A stretch of DNA of 60,458 bases from Saprospiraceae bacterium (GCA_022842725.1 JALHOZ010000026.1:1-60458); one strand, 5' to 3'; counted from the first letter of the stretch, positions 45,875 through 55,688 are shown. A program made the numbers and translations. Notes: a model not told the origin generated them from the letters alone.

Positions 45875-47197
45875 ATGATTATAAACCTGAAAATGAAGTT
45901 ACAAAAGGGTATTTATCTGACCACCTTCTTCAGTATTATTTCTTTATGTGCTCTAAATGGTCAACAAATAATAGACAGTAGGTGCGGTTATGATTTTATG
46001 ATGGAAACCTATGAGCAACAATATCCGGGTTTCAAAACTGCCGTAACCCATTCTTTTGAAAAAATGAAAAAATCAGAAGAAAGTCCGTTTTTAAGAAATG
46101 AAATATTGACCATAGATGTTGTTTTTCATATTGTGTGGAAAGAAAATGCAGAAAATCTTCATGATTCCGTTATATTCAATCAATTGGATATTCTGAATAA
46201 AGATTACCGGTTGTTGAATGACAACCGTGATGAAATCAGAGAGCTTTTTAAAGACAGACAAGCCGATGCAAGGATTGAATTTAAACTAAAAGAAATTGTA
46301 CGGGTAAAAACCAATGCTAATTTTGCTTTAAGCCTTACCGGACTTCCTGATAACGTTAAAAATGGAAGTAATGGCGGAAGTAATGCAATATCTCCTGACA
46401 AAACATTAAATATATGGATTTGTCACATTCGGCCTATTCCTTTTATCGGGGGACAAATTCTGGGATATGCATATCCTCCGGCAGGTTTGGACAACTGGCC
46501 TGCAGGCAGCAATGCACCTTCTGCGGGACTGGATGGAGTTGTTTTAGATTTCAGGGTTACAGGCAGCAATAATCCGAACAAACTCACCGTCCAGGGCATG
46601 GAGTACACATCATTGGGCAGAACATGTGTCCACGAAGTTGGTCATTATCTGGGTTTAAGACACATCTGGGGAGATGGTGGCGGTATTTTCGGAGGTTCAA
46701 GTTGTAATGCTGACGACGGCATTGAAGACACGCCAAACCAAGGTTCTGAGACAGGTTTTGGCTGTGACAAAAACAATAATACCTGCATTGATACACAGAA
46801 TGATTTGCCGGACATGATTGAAAATTATATGGATTATTCTGACGAACGATGTCAGAATATCTTCACGAAAGATCAGGTGTCTCACATGAGAAAAGTATTA
46901 TTCAACCAAAGAAATGGCTTGATAGAAGGACAGGTATCCGCAAAGGACATTGCTAAAAATACCTCGTTTCGCGTATTTCCGAATCCAGTTACCGACCAAT
47001 CTGTTCTCCATTTTGAGGAAAATAAAACCGGAACCATTCAACTTCTTGATGGAGTTGGAAAGGTAGTCTTCAGTCAGAATATCACAGAACTACGTCATTA
47101 TGTTTTACCCACAGATGTTTTAAAATCCGGACTGTATCATCTGATTTTTTGGGATCAAAACGGCAAAATTTCTACCGGTCCTTTGATCAAACATTAA
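45875..47197 (+). CDS. Secreted M43 (cytophagalysin-like) zinc metalloprotease with T9SS type A sorting domain
   Basis: This is a 440-residue secreted protease with a signal peptide to about residue 30 (ending ALNGQ). The zinc site HEVGHYLGLRH starts at H253, followed by IWGDGG. The Met-turn is M319 in ENYMDYSDERCQ. Cysteines at CNADDGIEDTP and GCDKNNNTC fit the pappalysin-type fold. The C-terminal ~75 residues (FRVFPNPVTDQSVLHF ... SGLYHLIFWDQNGK) form a type A T9SS sorting domain. A methionine six codons in (45,893) is an alternative start. The domain order is that of the shorter M43 proteases; unlike the 467 gene it lacks the fibronectin-like segment. Confidence 0.9.
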   Translation: MIINLKMKLQKGIYLTTFFSIISLCALNGQQIIDSRCGYDFMMETYEQQYPGFKTAVTHSFEKMKKSEESPFLRNEILTIDVVFHIVWKENAENLHDSVIFNQLDILNKDYRLLNDNRDEIRELFKDRQADARIEFKLKEIVRVKTNANFALSLTGLPDNVKNGSNGGSNAISPDKTLNIWICHIRPIPFIGGQILGYAYPPAGLDNWPAGSNAPSAGLDGVVLDFRVTGSNNPNKLTVQGMEYTSLGRTCVHEVGHYLGLRHIWGDGGGIFGGSSCNADDGIEDTPNQGSETGFGCDKNNNTCIDTQNDLPDMIENYMDYSDERCQNIFTKDQVSHMRKVLFNQRNGLIEGQVSAKDIAKNTSFRVFPNPVTDQSVLHFEENKTGTIQLLDGVGKVVFSQNITELRHYVLPTDVLKSGLYHLIFWDQNGKISTGPLIKH

Positions 47198-47236
47198 TTT
47201 TTCATGTAAGGAAAAATCCCGAATAAAGATTTTTAT

Positions 47237-50140
47237 TTACATCTTGACAATTTTTTTGACCACATATTGATTCTTCCGGGAAATTCTCAAGAAGTAGATG
47301 CCTGAAACAAGATCGGCAGGCCACTCAACTACATATTGATTATTTAACAGTATCGGATTCACTTTAATGGTTTGACCGAACAAGTCATATAATTCAAATG
47401 TAATTGTTGCTGATCCGGTAAGATTAGCAACGCTGAATGAAGTAACTGATGGGTTGGGAATAATGGAAATTTCTGCATCGATGTTTACATTTCCCACAGA
47501 AGTGCGACAAGGAGATTCAAATAACACAGGATCAGAAAACACCGGTTCCAGATTGCCGCAGTCTGCCGCCATCGTCAAAATATAAATCTGACACGAATCG
47601 AGCCCCGTTAATAAAAATGGATTGTCAGAAACAAGCAGGGTATCGTAATCCGCTTCATTCACCTTTTTGTATAATACTATGTAAAAAATGGCATCATTTG
47701 TCGGTGTAAACGAAACCGAAACATTTTGTCGATCTACAGAATCTACCTTTATACCGCCTGCAAACAAACAGGATGGTGATTTTTCTATGCGAATACAATA
47801 ATCCTCAATTTCACCATATTCAAAATCAGCATCATCACAAGGTACATTGTGGCTTTGGAAAGCCATGATAACCCGCATTCTGGTAACGCCCTCCAAAGCA
47901 TCAGTAGGAATGGTCACCTCTGTATTGACACCGTTGGTTGATGATGTCCTTCCTGTCAAAACCTTTTCATGGTTTTCAAAAACAGCATTCTGGTTGTAAT
48001 CAATATACACACTATATTCTTCCGTAAACGGACTTTCTGAAAATCCGGGTAGTACCCTGAGATTATACGTGCTGTCAGTAATATAGGCGGGTACAACTCC
48101 TCCGAGGTAATTACCGTAACCATCGTTATTGACGCCTGATTTATTAAAAAAATCTCCAAACCTTACTTCATCGATCCACTCATCCCGGGTTATTTTTTTG
48201 GAAAAAGAACAAAAAGATGTCGAAGTACACGAGCCACAAGGCGTGGTGACAATGATGTTTTCTACGACCGGTGCAAAGGTTTCATATTTTTGACAAGACG
48301 TTGCAACGGAAAAAGAAAACCAACTGCATGTGTCAATACCGGTCAGAGTCAGTGAGGGTTGCCATAAAACTGTATCTCTTCCGTTTCCTGACAGATCTGT
48401 AAAAGTCACTGAATGTAACACATCATCCAAAGATTCATGATTCCATTTGATGGAAAGATTTCCGTTTTCATAGCTCTGTGTAAACTGGGATGGTGCCTGA
48501 CAACAACCACCGGAAAAAAAATATTTGGAATAGGAAAATTTCTGCAGCGAACCACATTGATAACCTATCTGCAATTCATATTCTTTACAATATGCCAAAC
48601 CGGATATCAATTTTCCATTGGTATAATCCTGATAATACACCCAATCCAAACTTTCTGTATCTCTCATTCTGACAGCAAAAACACCGGTTGCATTGTCATT
48701 CACCCAAAAAACCCGCAAACTGTCAGCATCAGTCTCCATGGTTAGTCCTGCCGGAGGGGCACAGGTTTCACAAAGGGCTTCCATATTCCGGACTGCAAGA
48801 TTGGTATTTAGCCTGCCTTCTGTAGTCGAAATATTGACCAGTGAAGTGTTAGGCACCGTTCCGTGCAACAACATATCTTTGACCAACAATGCGGCCTCTG
48901 AAGGATTAGTTTTCATGAGATTATGAATCTCAACACAAGGAACAGCATACATCAAAGCTACCGTTCCTGCAACGTGAGGTGTTGCTCCCGAAGTGCCGCC
49001 GAATGCAGCATAATCTGTCCGTGACAACGTATAGGTCTGGTGACCATAAGCACCCAAATCGATTGATTTTCTGCCGTAAGCTGCGCCGGTAATTTTTTGA
49101 TCTGAGCGGTTGATGTTTGTTACGGACAATAAATATTCACTCGGACAAGAGGTAGGCATGTCACCTGAAACATCAACATCCAGATTTTCATTTGCAGTTG
49201 CGCCGCAATTCAAAACACCAACACTTCCCAACAAATCATACATCTCGCACCAAAATGGTGCATCTTCAGCAAAAAGTTCATTTATCCCCCAGGATGCATT
49301 GGTCACAACCACAAAAGCACCTTTTTGACCATTGGTCTCATTATAAAGTTTGCGCATGGTATAGACATAGGCATAGGAAGCCAGCGCATTGGCTTCGGTT
49401 GCGGAACCATAATTCACAAACATGATTTTGGTATTCCAATTGACACCGGTCACCCCGATTCCATTGTTGCCTTTGGCGCCTACAATACCACAAACAGGTG
49501 TTCCGTGACTGCCACCTGTCGACAAATCATCGTTGTTGGTCACAATATTCCATCCCTGATAGTCATCTATATATCCATTTCCATCATCGTCGATACCATT
49601 TCCTGCGATTTCTCGGTGATTGACCCAGAGATTGGGCTTCAGATCCGGATGATTGAGATTGACTCCTTCATCAATGACACATATTACAATGGTATCTCCT
49701 CCTGACGTCAATCCGCCGGTGGTTACATCCCAGGCCAGGTCCGCATCCAGATCGGCATTTGCCACACCCCCTACCCCGTTATTAATATATTGCCATTGTT
49801 GAAAAAAATTTGGATCATTCGGAACTGCACGTTCTTCCAGTTTTCTGTTTTTCTGAAAATACTCCACAGAAGGATCATTTTTGAAAAGTTGCTCATAAAA
49901 TAAAGCTTCTTCAGGATTGACGCTCACATGATCCCACACTTTTTGGTCGGCTAAAATAAATTTATGACTGCTTTGAATTGCAGATTTTTGAGAGAAATTG
50001 TTTTTATAAAATGTCAGAGCCGCAGATTTTGACTTCCACTGAACAATGTATTCACCCGGAACAATTTCCTGAGCAGACAGACCTAAATGAGAAATAAAAA
50101 ATAAAATGCTCAAAAAGAAAACGATTAAGGTTTTATTCAT
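47237..50140 (-). CDS. Secreted S8 subtilisin-like protease with GEVED and T9SS type A domains
   Basis: This is a 967-residue secreted serine protease. After a signal peptide (1 to about 24) comes a propeptide-like region, then the peptidase domain with Asp157 (VICVIDEGVN), His212 (SHGTPVCGIVGA), Ser384 (FGGTSGATPHVAG) and an oxyanion Asn near 281. A DxDGNGYIDD-type loop is present. A fibronectin-III-like region is followed by a GEVED domain (YSVYIDYNQNAVFEN ... FEYGEIEDYC, about 690-800), another FN3-like part, and a T9SS type A C-terminus (IIPNPSVTSFSV, SGIYFLRI). The frame is open to 50,191, but the promoter at 50,161-50,192 and the signal peptide both support ATG 50,140. Confidence 0.9.
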   Translation of the reverse strand: MNKTLIVFFLSILFFISHLGLSAQEIVPGEYIVQWKSKSAALTFYKNNFSQKSAIQSSHKFILADQKVWDHVSVNPEEALFYEQLFKNDPSVEYFQKNRKLEERAVPNDPNFFQQWQYINNGVGGVANADLDADLAWDVTTGGLTSGGDTIVICVIDEGVNLNHPDLKPNLWVNHREIAGNGIDDDGNGYIDDYQGWNIVTNNDDLSTGGSHGTPVCGIVGAKGNNGIGVTGVNWNTKIMFVNYGSATEANALASYAYVYTMRKLYNETNGQKGAFVVVTNASWGINELFAEDAPFWCEMYDLLGSVGVLNCGATANENLDVDVSGDMPTSCPSEYLLSVTNINRSDQKITGAAYGRKSIDLGAYGHQTYTLSRTDYAAFGGTSGATPHVAGTVALMYAVPCVEIHNLMKTNPSEAALLVKDMLLHGTVPNTSLVNISTTEGRLNTNLAVRNMEALCETCAPPAGLTMETDADSLRVFWVNDNATGVFAVRMRDTESLDWVYYQDYTNGKLISGLAYCKEYELQIGYQCGSLQKFSYSKYFFSGGCCQAPSQFTQSYENGNLSIKWNHESLDDVLHSVTFTDLSGNGRDTVLWQPSLTLTGIDTCSWFSFSVATSCQKYETFAPVVENIIVTTPCGSCTSTSFCSFSKKITRDEWIDEVRFGDFFNKSGVNNDGYGNYLGGVVPAYITDSTYNLRVLPGFSESPFTEEYSVYIDYNQNAVFENHEKVLTGRTSSTNGVNTEVTIPTDALEGVTRMRVIMAFQSHNVPCDDADFEYGEIEDYCIRIEKSPSCLFAGGIKVDSVDRQNVSVSFTPTNDAIFYIVLYKKVNEADYDTLLVSDNPFLLTGLDSCQIYILTMAADCGNLEPVFSDPVLFESPCRTSVGNVNIDAEISIIPNPSVTSFSVANLTGSATITFELYDLFGQTIKVNPILLNNQYVVEWPADLVSGIYFLRISRKNQYVVKKIVKM

Positions 50141-50160
50141 GCTGAAATGTATTACTAAAA

Positions 50161-50192
50161 CAAATGTAGGTTTATTTGTATATATGAACAAA
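50161..50192 (-). promoter_or_regulatory. Strong Bacteroidota promoter of the subtilase gene
   Basis: On the minus strand TTTG (50,192-50,189) and TACATTTG (50,168-50,161) are 20 bases apart, an exact match to the -33/-7 consensus. The start point would be about 50,156, some 16 bases before ATG 50,140. Confidence 0.72.
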
Positions 50193-50347
50193 AAAATATT
50201 GAATTAAAACGTCCTGAAGACAATTACACACATTAAAAAAGTGGAAAACCTATGAAAAAGTCAGGTAAAACCATTAAAAAAGGAAAAAAATACAACAAAT
50301 TATCATTTTTTTTAATGCGTTATATAACATAATATCAACATTGTACG

Positions 50348-50355
50348 TATATTTG
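50348..50355 (+). promoter_or_regulatory. Putative -7 promoter element of the TPR/PD40/SPOR gene
   Basis: TATATTTG matches TAnnTTTG. The start point near 50,361 lies after the first open codon (50,341) and about 35-40 bases before the ATGs at 50,395 and 50,401. Confidence 0.5.
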
Positions 50356-50400
50356 TATTTTGTAATATATATTACTCAATTCAAGACCAGTTTTATGATC

Positions 50401-52482
50401 ATGAAAACACATGTATACGGTATTCTGATGGTTATTTTCGGTATAACTTCAATATCAGCACAAAAGTCTTTGTACAAAGCAAAACTCCAGTTTGACACCG
50501 GTTCTTATACAGACGCTAAAAATGTACTTTTGGATTATTTGGCAGAAGTCCCTTCAGATCCGGAGGCTCATGTATTGTTGGCAAAATGTTATTTTTCTTT
50601 AGGATTATTTACAGAATGTAATCAAAGATTGGAAAAAATTGTTCACCTGAACGATTGTCCTGTCGAAGCATTCGAAATCTACGGAAAATCATTAAAACAA
50701 GTAGGTCGTATGGCTGAAGCCAAAGATAATTTTTTAAAGTTGGCATCTGCTGATCCGGCAAAAAGCAAACGATTGGCCGAAAGTGTGGATTTTGCCATAG
50801 CAACCATGGAAAAAGGTTCTAAGTTTGACATCATATCTTTACCATACAACAGTTCCTCTCATGATTTTGGTTTGACATTTTATCAAAATGTACCTGTATT
50901 CACATCTTTCAGAACTGACATTTTGATGGATGAAATTCAAAAAATATCCAATCAACACGAAGGTGTTCAAAAAAGTTATTTTTATACGAATAAAAAACAT
51001 CATTTTATCAAAGGCCTGAATAACAAACTGGATCACATCGGTCCGCTTAGTTTTTCTTCCAATGGCGAATATTGTACGTTAATAGAATCTGCAATGACCG
51101 CTGATTGTCATATAACCTGTGATAAAAACAGCAGTGTACTCTATTTGGCTAAAATAAATAAAACAGGAGAAATTGTTGAATACAAGTCATTTGTTCACAA
51201 TGAGGTGGGTTCGTCAATTCATAGCGCACACATAGCATATGACGGTAAGGCCATTTACTTTTCATCTAACAGACCGGGAGGATACGGAGGTTTTGATCTA
51301 TATGTCAGTTACCTGAAAAACGGACTCTGGACTCTTCCTGTCAATCTTGGCTCAGAAGTAAACACCACCGGCAATGAAATCACTCCGTATTACAACAATG
51401 GAGAAATGTTATTTGCTTCAGATACACATCCGGGATTAGGAGGTTATGATATCTTTTCTACCCGTGTGGTTCAGGGTCAATGGACTGAAGTCACCAATTC
51501 CGGGCATGGTATCAACTCAATTGGAGACGACTATTTCCCGGTTAAAAACAGTAAAGAAGACATTTTTATCACTTCCAATCGGTTAGGAGGAAGAGGTGGA
51601 AATGACATCTATAAAGCCATTCAGATTTCAGGTAATGAAGAACCTTTGTTGTCAGCAGTTGAAGTAAATATTGTTCCGCCTGCTGTTTCTCTGGCCAGTC
51701 TTGAAGAAACCCACGCTCAAAAACCAACATCCGCAACAAAAAATGTAAGTTTTCAGGAAAATACTTCATTGATACGCTCGGACGTTCAAACAAAATCGGT
51801 ATTTATTATGCCGGAATTTGACCGCAATGTCGTCGGAAGTACTGAAGCTGAATTTTCTTTGAGTGGTGCCAGAAGGATTGCTCTCGGAAATGTAGCTCCG
51901 GTAGGTGAAGTTTTTTTTATACAATTGGCCTCAACAAGTCATCTCGAACCCAATTTGTCAAAATATGCAAATTTGGTACAATTCGGGGATATTTACAAAA
52001 TGCAGGTGAATAAGGTAATAAAAATTCGTTTGGGATATTTCACAGAGCGTAAAGATGCAGAAGAAGCACTAAAAAACGTTCGGCAAAATGGATTTAAAGA
52101 TGCCTTTATTGTTAAAGAATCATTGGTTCATTCCAATATGGAATTGCTTCTTTCAAAGTCTGAAGATAACATCATTGCAGAACGCGGAAACGATCAGGTG
52201 AATACTAAAAAAGAACAAACAGCCGTCTACGGTCTGGGAGGGAAATACAAGGTACGCCTCGCTTCTTATGAAGACCCTATTTGGTTTGACATCAACAAAA
52301 TAAAAGATCTCGGCAGAATCGAACAATGGACCAAAGGTAGCTGGACCATCTTTGTACTTGCAGGATATAATAATATAGAAGAGGCAAAAGATGCTCAGAT
52401 CCAGGCACTTAATCGCGGTTTCAAAACTGCGGAAGTAGTCATAGATACCGGAGGAATTCTGGAAAGATTAAAAGAAAATTAA
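50401..52482 (+). CDS. TPR/PD40-propeller protein with two C-terminal SPOR-like domains
   Basis: This is a 693-residue exported protein with a signal peptide to about residue 20 (ending SISAQ). TPR repeats lie at about 22-125 (AKLQFDTGSYTDAKNVL, AHVLLAKCYFSLGLF). A PD40/TolB-like propeller follows at about 230-400, with three copies of a SNRxGGxGGxDLY-like motif (FSSNRPGGYGGFDLY, HPGLGGYDIF, TSNRLGGRGGNDIY). A linker leads to two SPOR-like domains (about 505-580, FFIQLAS...KDAFIV; about 610-693, YKVRLAS...FKTAEVVID). PorE/SprE-like proteins of T9SS share TPR plus PD40 but end in OmpA; this one ends in peptidoglycan-binding SPOR-type folds. A nearby ATG at 50,395 is an alternative start. Confidence 0.82.
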   Translation: MKTHVYGILMVIFGITSISAQKSLYKAKLQFDTGSYTDAKNVLLDYLAEVPSDPEAHVLLAKCYFSLGLFTECNQRLEKIVHLNDCPVEAFEIYGKSLKQVGRMAEAKDNFLKLASADPAKSKRLAESVDFAIATMEKGSKFDIISLPYNSSSHDFGLTFYQNVPVFTSFRTDILMDEIQKISNQHEGVQKSYFYTNKKHHFIKGLNNKLDHIGPLSFSSNGEYCTLIESAMTADCHITCDKNSSVLYLAKINKTGEIVEYKSFVHNEVGSSIHSAHIAYDGKAIYFSSNRPGGYGGFDLYVSYLKNGLWTLPVNLGSEVNTTGNEITPYYNNGEMLFASDTHPGLGGYDIFSTRVVQGQWTEVTNSGHGINSIGDDYFPVKNSKEDIFITSNRLGGRGGNDIYKAIQISGNEEPLLSAVEVNIVPPAVSLASLEETHAQKPTSATKNVSFQENTSLIRSDVQTKSVFIMPEFDRNVVGSTEAEFSLSGARRIALGNVAPVGEVFFIQLASTSHLEPNLSKYANLVQFGDIYKMQVNKVIKIRLGYFTERKDAEEALKNVRQNGFKDAFIVKESLVHSNMELLLSKSEDNIIAERGNDQVNTKKEQTAVYGLGGKYKVRLASYEDPIWFDINKIKDLGRIEQWTKGSWTIFVLAGYNNIEEAKDAQIQALNRGFKTAEVVIDTGGILERLKEN

Positions 52483-52494
52483 TTCGTTAAAAAA

Positions 52495-52525
52495 GTTCGT
52501 TGAGTTTTCAACGAGCTTTTTTTTT
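52495..52525 (+). terminator. Intrinsic terminator of the TPR/PD40/SPOR gene
   Basis: GTTCGTTGA (52,495-52,503) and TCAACGAGC (52,508-52,516) form a 9-bp stem (one G-U) around a GTTT loop. Nine Ts follow. It lies 12 bases after the stop at 52,482. Confidence 0.9.
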
Positions 52526-52777
52526 ATATATTCCACAAATCAAAGTCTTTAAACATATTCAAAAGAAATGAATTTTGTTTCTTTTTCATTTGTAATCGCC
52601 AATTTTTCAGACTGCAACATCGTGTAATTTTTATTAAGGTAAAATAAACCAATTTTCTTTATTGATATGTGACATTTTTTAAAAAAATGTCATTCAATAT
52701 TTGATTTTATTTTCAATTACTTTCTCACATCCTCCTTCATTTTAAAAAAAATGAAAAATAAGTTATTCAGGAATCAT

Positions 52778-52785
52778 TACTTTTG
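52778..52785 (+). promoter_or_regulatory. Putative -7 promoter element of the GH53 gene
   Basis: TACTTTTG matches TAnnTTTG. The implied start point (about 52,790) lies after the first ATG of the frame (52,751) and about 18 bases before ATG 52,808, which supports the latter start. The rest of the 52,526-52,777 gap shows only AT-rich sequence. Confidence 0.5.
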
Positions 52786-52807
52786 TCATTCAATAAATGC
52801 AACACTT

Positions 52808-53986
52808 ATGTCAATCCAAATAAAAGAAATGGTGCTTTTTTATTTTGTATGTACATTTATATTTTTAAGCTGTACCGGCAACCCGCCGGAAACAGTCCCT
52901 GAAACCAATGTAACTTACTACCAGGACACTCAATTTGTTATGGGTGCCGATTTGTCTTATGTAAATGCATTAAGTGATGCAGGAGTGATCTACAGAGATT
53001 CCAATGGTGTTCAAAAAAACCCTTACACAATCTTTAAGGATTTGGGTACTAATTTGGTTCGGGTCAGAAAATGGCACACTCCTTCATGGCAAACTTCTTT
53101 GTATGGTGGTATAAAATATCATGAAGCTCAGGATGTAACAAAAACAATACGGGAATCCAAAAAAGCGGGGATGAAAGTTCTCCTGGATTTGCATTACAGT
53201 GACAATTGGGCTGATCCACACAAACAGGAAACACCCAAAGCATGGCAAGGTCTGACTTTATCCGTTTTAAGTGATTCTGTATATCAATATACCCTCAACT
53301 ATCTCCAATATCTGTCAGCTCAAAACCTGGTCCCCGAATACATTCAGATTGGAAATGAAAATAATGGAGGTATGTGTTATCCGATCGGAAAAATCAATAA
53401 CAATCAATATAAAAACTTCTGTATGCTGCTTGCTGCAGGTTCTAAAGCTGTGCGTGATTTTTCAGCACAATCTCAAATAAAACCCAAAATCATTATTCAC
53501 GTTGCACAATTTCAGGATGCAACATGGTGGACCGATGGTGTTTTGAGTTCAGGAGTATCTGTCGATTATGACATTTTGGGTGTATCTCATTATTATAAAT
53601 GGTCAGAAGTAAATGAATTTTCCGGAATTACTGCTGCGGTTAAAAACCTGATCAATAAAACCAAAAAAGATGTTTGGGTAGTAGAAACCGCATTCCCCTG
53701 GACTACAAATTCAAAAGATAGTTATGGCAATATTCTGTCTGCCGAAAATATCCCGCAAGGTTATACCACGACCAGAGAAAGTCAAAACAAATACCTGGAG
53801 GATCTGACACAAGCAATCATCGATGGTGGAGGCAAAGGCATCATTTATTGGGAACCGGCCTGGGTGTCATCATCTCTCAAAGACCAATGGAATACCGGAT
53901 CAAGTTGGGAAAATGCAACATTTTTTGACTTTCAAAATAAAGCGCATTCTTCATTAAAATATATGACCAAAAAATATTTGTTTTGA
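52808..53986 (+). CDS. Lipoprotein glycoside hydrolase family 53 endo-beta-1,4-galactanase
   Basis: This is an approximately 392-residue GH53 TIM-barrel enzyme that would cleave beta-1,4-galactan side chains of pectin. The lipoprotein signal peptide ends FLSC. The mature start GADLSYVNALSDAG, NLVRVRKWHTPSW, and LLDLHYSDNWADP are typical of the family. The acid/base is E184 in GNENNGG (usually GNEI), and the nucleophile is E293 in VVETAFPW. The end GGKGIIYWEPAWV is conserved. ATG 52,751 adds 19 residues without signal-peptide character and precedes the -7 box. No SusC/SusD pair, transporter or other pectinase is adjacent. Confidence 0.9.
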   Translation: MSIQIKEMVLFYFVCTFIFLSCTGNPPETVPETNVTYYQDTQFVMGADLSYVNALSDAGVIYRDSNGVQKNPYTIFKDLGTNLVRVRKWHTPSWQTSLYGGIKYHEAQDVTKTIRESKKAGMKVLLDLHYSDNWADPHKQETPKAWQGLTLSVLSDSVYQYTLNYLQYLSAQNLVPEYIQIGNENNGGMCYPIGKINNNQYKNFCMLLAAGSKAVRDFSAQSQIKPKIIIHVAQFQDATWWTDGVLSSGVSVDYDILGVSHYYKWSEVNEFSGITAAVKNLINKTKKDVWVVETAFPWTTNSKDSYGNILSAENIPQGYTTTRESQNKYLEDLTQAIIDGGGKGIIYWEPAWVSSSLKDQWNTGSSWENATFFDFQNKAHSSLKYMTKKYLF

Positions 53987-53998
53987 TTTGATGTTATT

Positions 53999-54868
53999 TT
54001 AAAATAACCCACTACTTAGATATCGGTCACCTCTGTCACAACAAATAAAAACAATTACCCCTTGTTCCAGGGTGGATGCCAGTTTAATTGCGCAAAAAGC
54101 GGCTCCCCCGGAACTCATACCGCTAAAAATCCCTTCTTCTCTGGCTAATCTCCGGGTGGTAAGGATGGCATCTTCCTGTGAAACATCCAAAACAAGATCA
54201 ACCCTGTTTGGGTCATAAATTTGAGGCACATACCCCGGCTCCCATCGTCTGATACCGGGTATCGCAGAACCTTCAGTGGGTTGACAACCTACAATCTGAA
54301 TTTCCGGATTTTGTTCTTTGAGAAACATAGATGTACCCATAATCGTTCCTGTGGTTCCCATACTGCTCACAAAGTGGGTTACTTTTTGTGCTGTATCTCT
54401 CCAGATTTCAGGACCTGTTGACTTATAATGAGCCAGATAATTATCCGGGTTGGCAAATTGATTCAACATAAAGTAACTATCCTTTTGAGATTGTTGGTCG
54501 GCATAATCCCGACAAGCCTCAATGGTTTCCAACAAAACAACTTTAGCTCCAAAAGCCTCCATCGTTAATATTCTTTCTTTGGTCGCATTTGATGGCATGA
54601 CCAATTCGATAGGTATCCCGTACATTGTTGCGATCATTGCCAGTGCTATTCCTGTATTTCCGCTGGTAGCCTCGACCAGACTGACATCGGGATGAATTTC
54701 TCCTCTTTCTACTGCAGAACGGATCATATTGAGTGCCGCACGATCTTTTACACTTCCACCAGGATTTTGTCCTTCAAGTTTTGCGTAAATAGTAACGTTT
54801 GGATTCGGATTCAATTTTTTAAGCGCAATCAAAGGCGTATTTCCGACAATGTCAATGACTTGAGCCAT
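53999..54868 (-). CDS. cysM: Cysteine synthase (CysM/O-acetylserine sulfhydrylase type)
   Basis: This is a 289-residue PLP enzyme making cysteine from O-acetylserine and sulfide (or thiosulfate). The PLP Lys is K41 in GGSVKDRAA. The substrate loop is in EATSGNTGIAL, and the PLP phosphate loop is in SSMGTTGTIMG. GMSSGGAA near the end fits the family. The length (289) and QFANPDNYLAHY point to the CysM group over CysK, but this is not certain. The start overlaps the end of cysE by 17 bases. Confidence 0.9.
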   Translation of the reverse strand: MAQVIDIVGNTPLIALKKLNPNPNVTIYAKLEGQNPGGSVKDRAALNMIRSAVERGEIHPDVSLVEATSGNTGIALAMIATMYGIPIELVMPSNATKERILTMEAFGAKVVLLETIEACRDYADQQSQKDSYFMLNQFANPDNYLAHYKSTGPEIWRDTAQKVTHFVSSMGTTGTIMGTSMFLKEQNPEIQIVGCQPTEGSAIPGIRRWEPGYVPQIYDPNRVDLVLDVSQEDAILTTRRLAREEGIFSGMSSGGAAFCAIKLASTLEQGVIVFICCDRGDRYLSSGLF

Positions 54869-55688
54869 GAGAAACTTTATTTAATTTTTTAACAAGCTTG
54901 TTTTCAGCAGTATGATACACTTTTGTACCGTCCGGGACGGAAGTTGTCAACCACACATTACCTCCGATAATACAATCTCTGCCGATAATGGTATCACCAC
55001 CCAAAATAGTAGCACCGGAATAAATCACGGTATGATCCCCTACTGTAGGATGTCTTTTTACACCAGAAAGTTTTTTATTGACACTGAGAGCTCCAAGCGT
55101 CACACCCTGATATATTTTGACGTGATCACCCACTTTTGTGGTTTCACCGATGACAACGCCGGTGCCGTGATCAATAAAAAATGATTTTCCGATTTCAGCT
55201 CCCGGATGTATGTCGATACCAGTTTTTGAATGGGCAAATTCACTTAATATCCTTGGAATCAATGAAACACCGAAAGTGTACAATTGATGAGCAATACGAT
55301 AAATAAAAATTGCAAAATAGCCCGGGTAGGCTCTCACAATCTCATAAGTTGATTTTGCGGCAGGATCCCCGTTATAAAAAGCTTCCAGGTCCGATTGCAA
55401 TGTGTTGTATATTTCAGGAAGCGATTTCATAAAATGTGCCGCTATTTCAGCACAATTTTCCGGCACACAACCTGAGGTTTTGGTCAATAAGAGTTTTAAT
55501 CCGTCACCGGTTTTGTATAAGGCTTCTTGTATACTTTCTCTGTCAGACAATCTGGATTCCGTTACTTCAGGTAGTAATACTTTCTGAAGCTGTAAAACCC
55601 ACTCATGGATTTGTTCTGATGAAGGAACTTCATGAGTGATGGTGTGTTTTTCTAACAACTTATTGATAAAATCCTGATCAGAATCCAT
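54852..55688 (-). CDS. cysE: Serine O-acetyltransferase
   Basis: CysE/EpsC makes O-acetylserine, the substrate of the next gene's product. The ~278-residue protein has an N-terminal helical domain and a C-terminal left-handed beta-helix of hexapeptide repeats: IDIHPGAEIGKSFFIDHGTGVVIGET (shown in part), VKIYQGVTLGALS, RHPTVGDHTVIYSGATILGG (parts). The active-site His/Asp pair lies in FIDHGTG. The frame also opens at a GTG (55,709); ATG 55,688 is preferred. It is co-transcribed with cysM (17-base overlap). Confidence 0.92.
   Translation of the reverse strand: MDSDQDFINKLLEKHTITHEVPSSEQIHEWVLQLQKVLLPEVTESRLSDRESIQEALYKTGDGLKLLLTKTSGCVPENCAEIAAHFMKSLPEIYNTLQSDLEAFYNGDPAAKSTYEIVRAYPGYFAIFIYRIAHQLYTFGVSLIPRILSEFAHSKTGIDIHPGAEIGKSFFIDHGTGVVIGETTKVGDHVKIYQGVTLGALSVNKKLSGVKRHPTVGDHTVIYSGATILGGDTIIGRDCIIGGNVWLTTSVPDGTKVYHTAENKLVKKLNKVSHGSSH

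Noticed and set aside
47198-47236. Shared bidirectional terminator between the second M43 protease and the subtilase
   Set aside because: The 39-base gap contains no stem of more than a few pairs.
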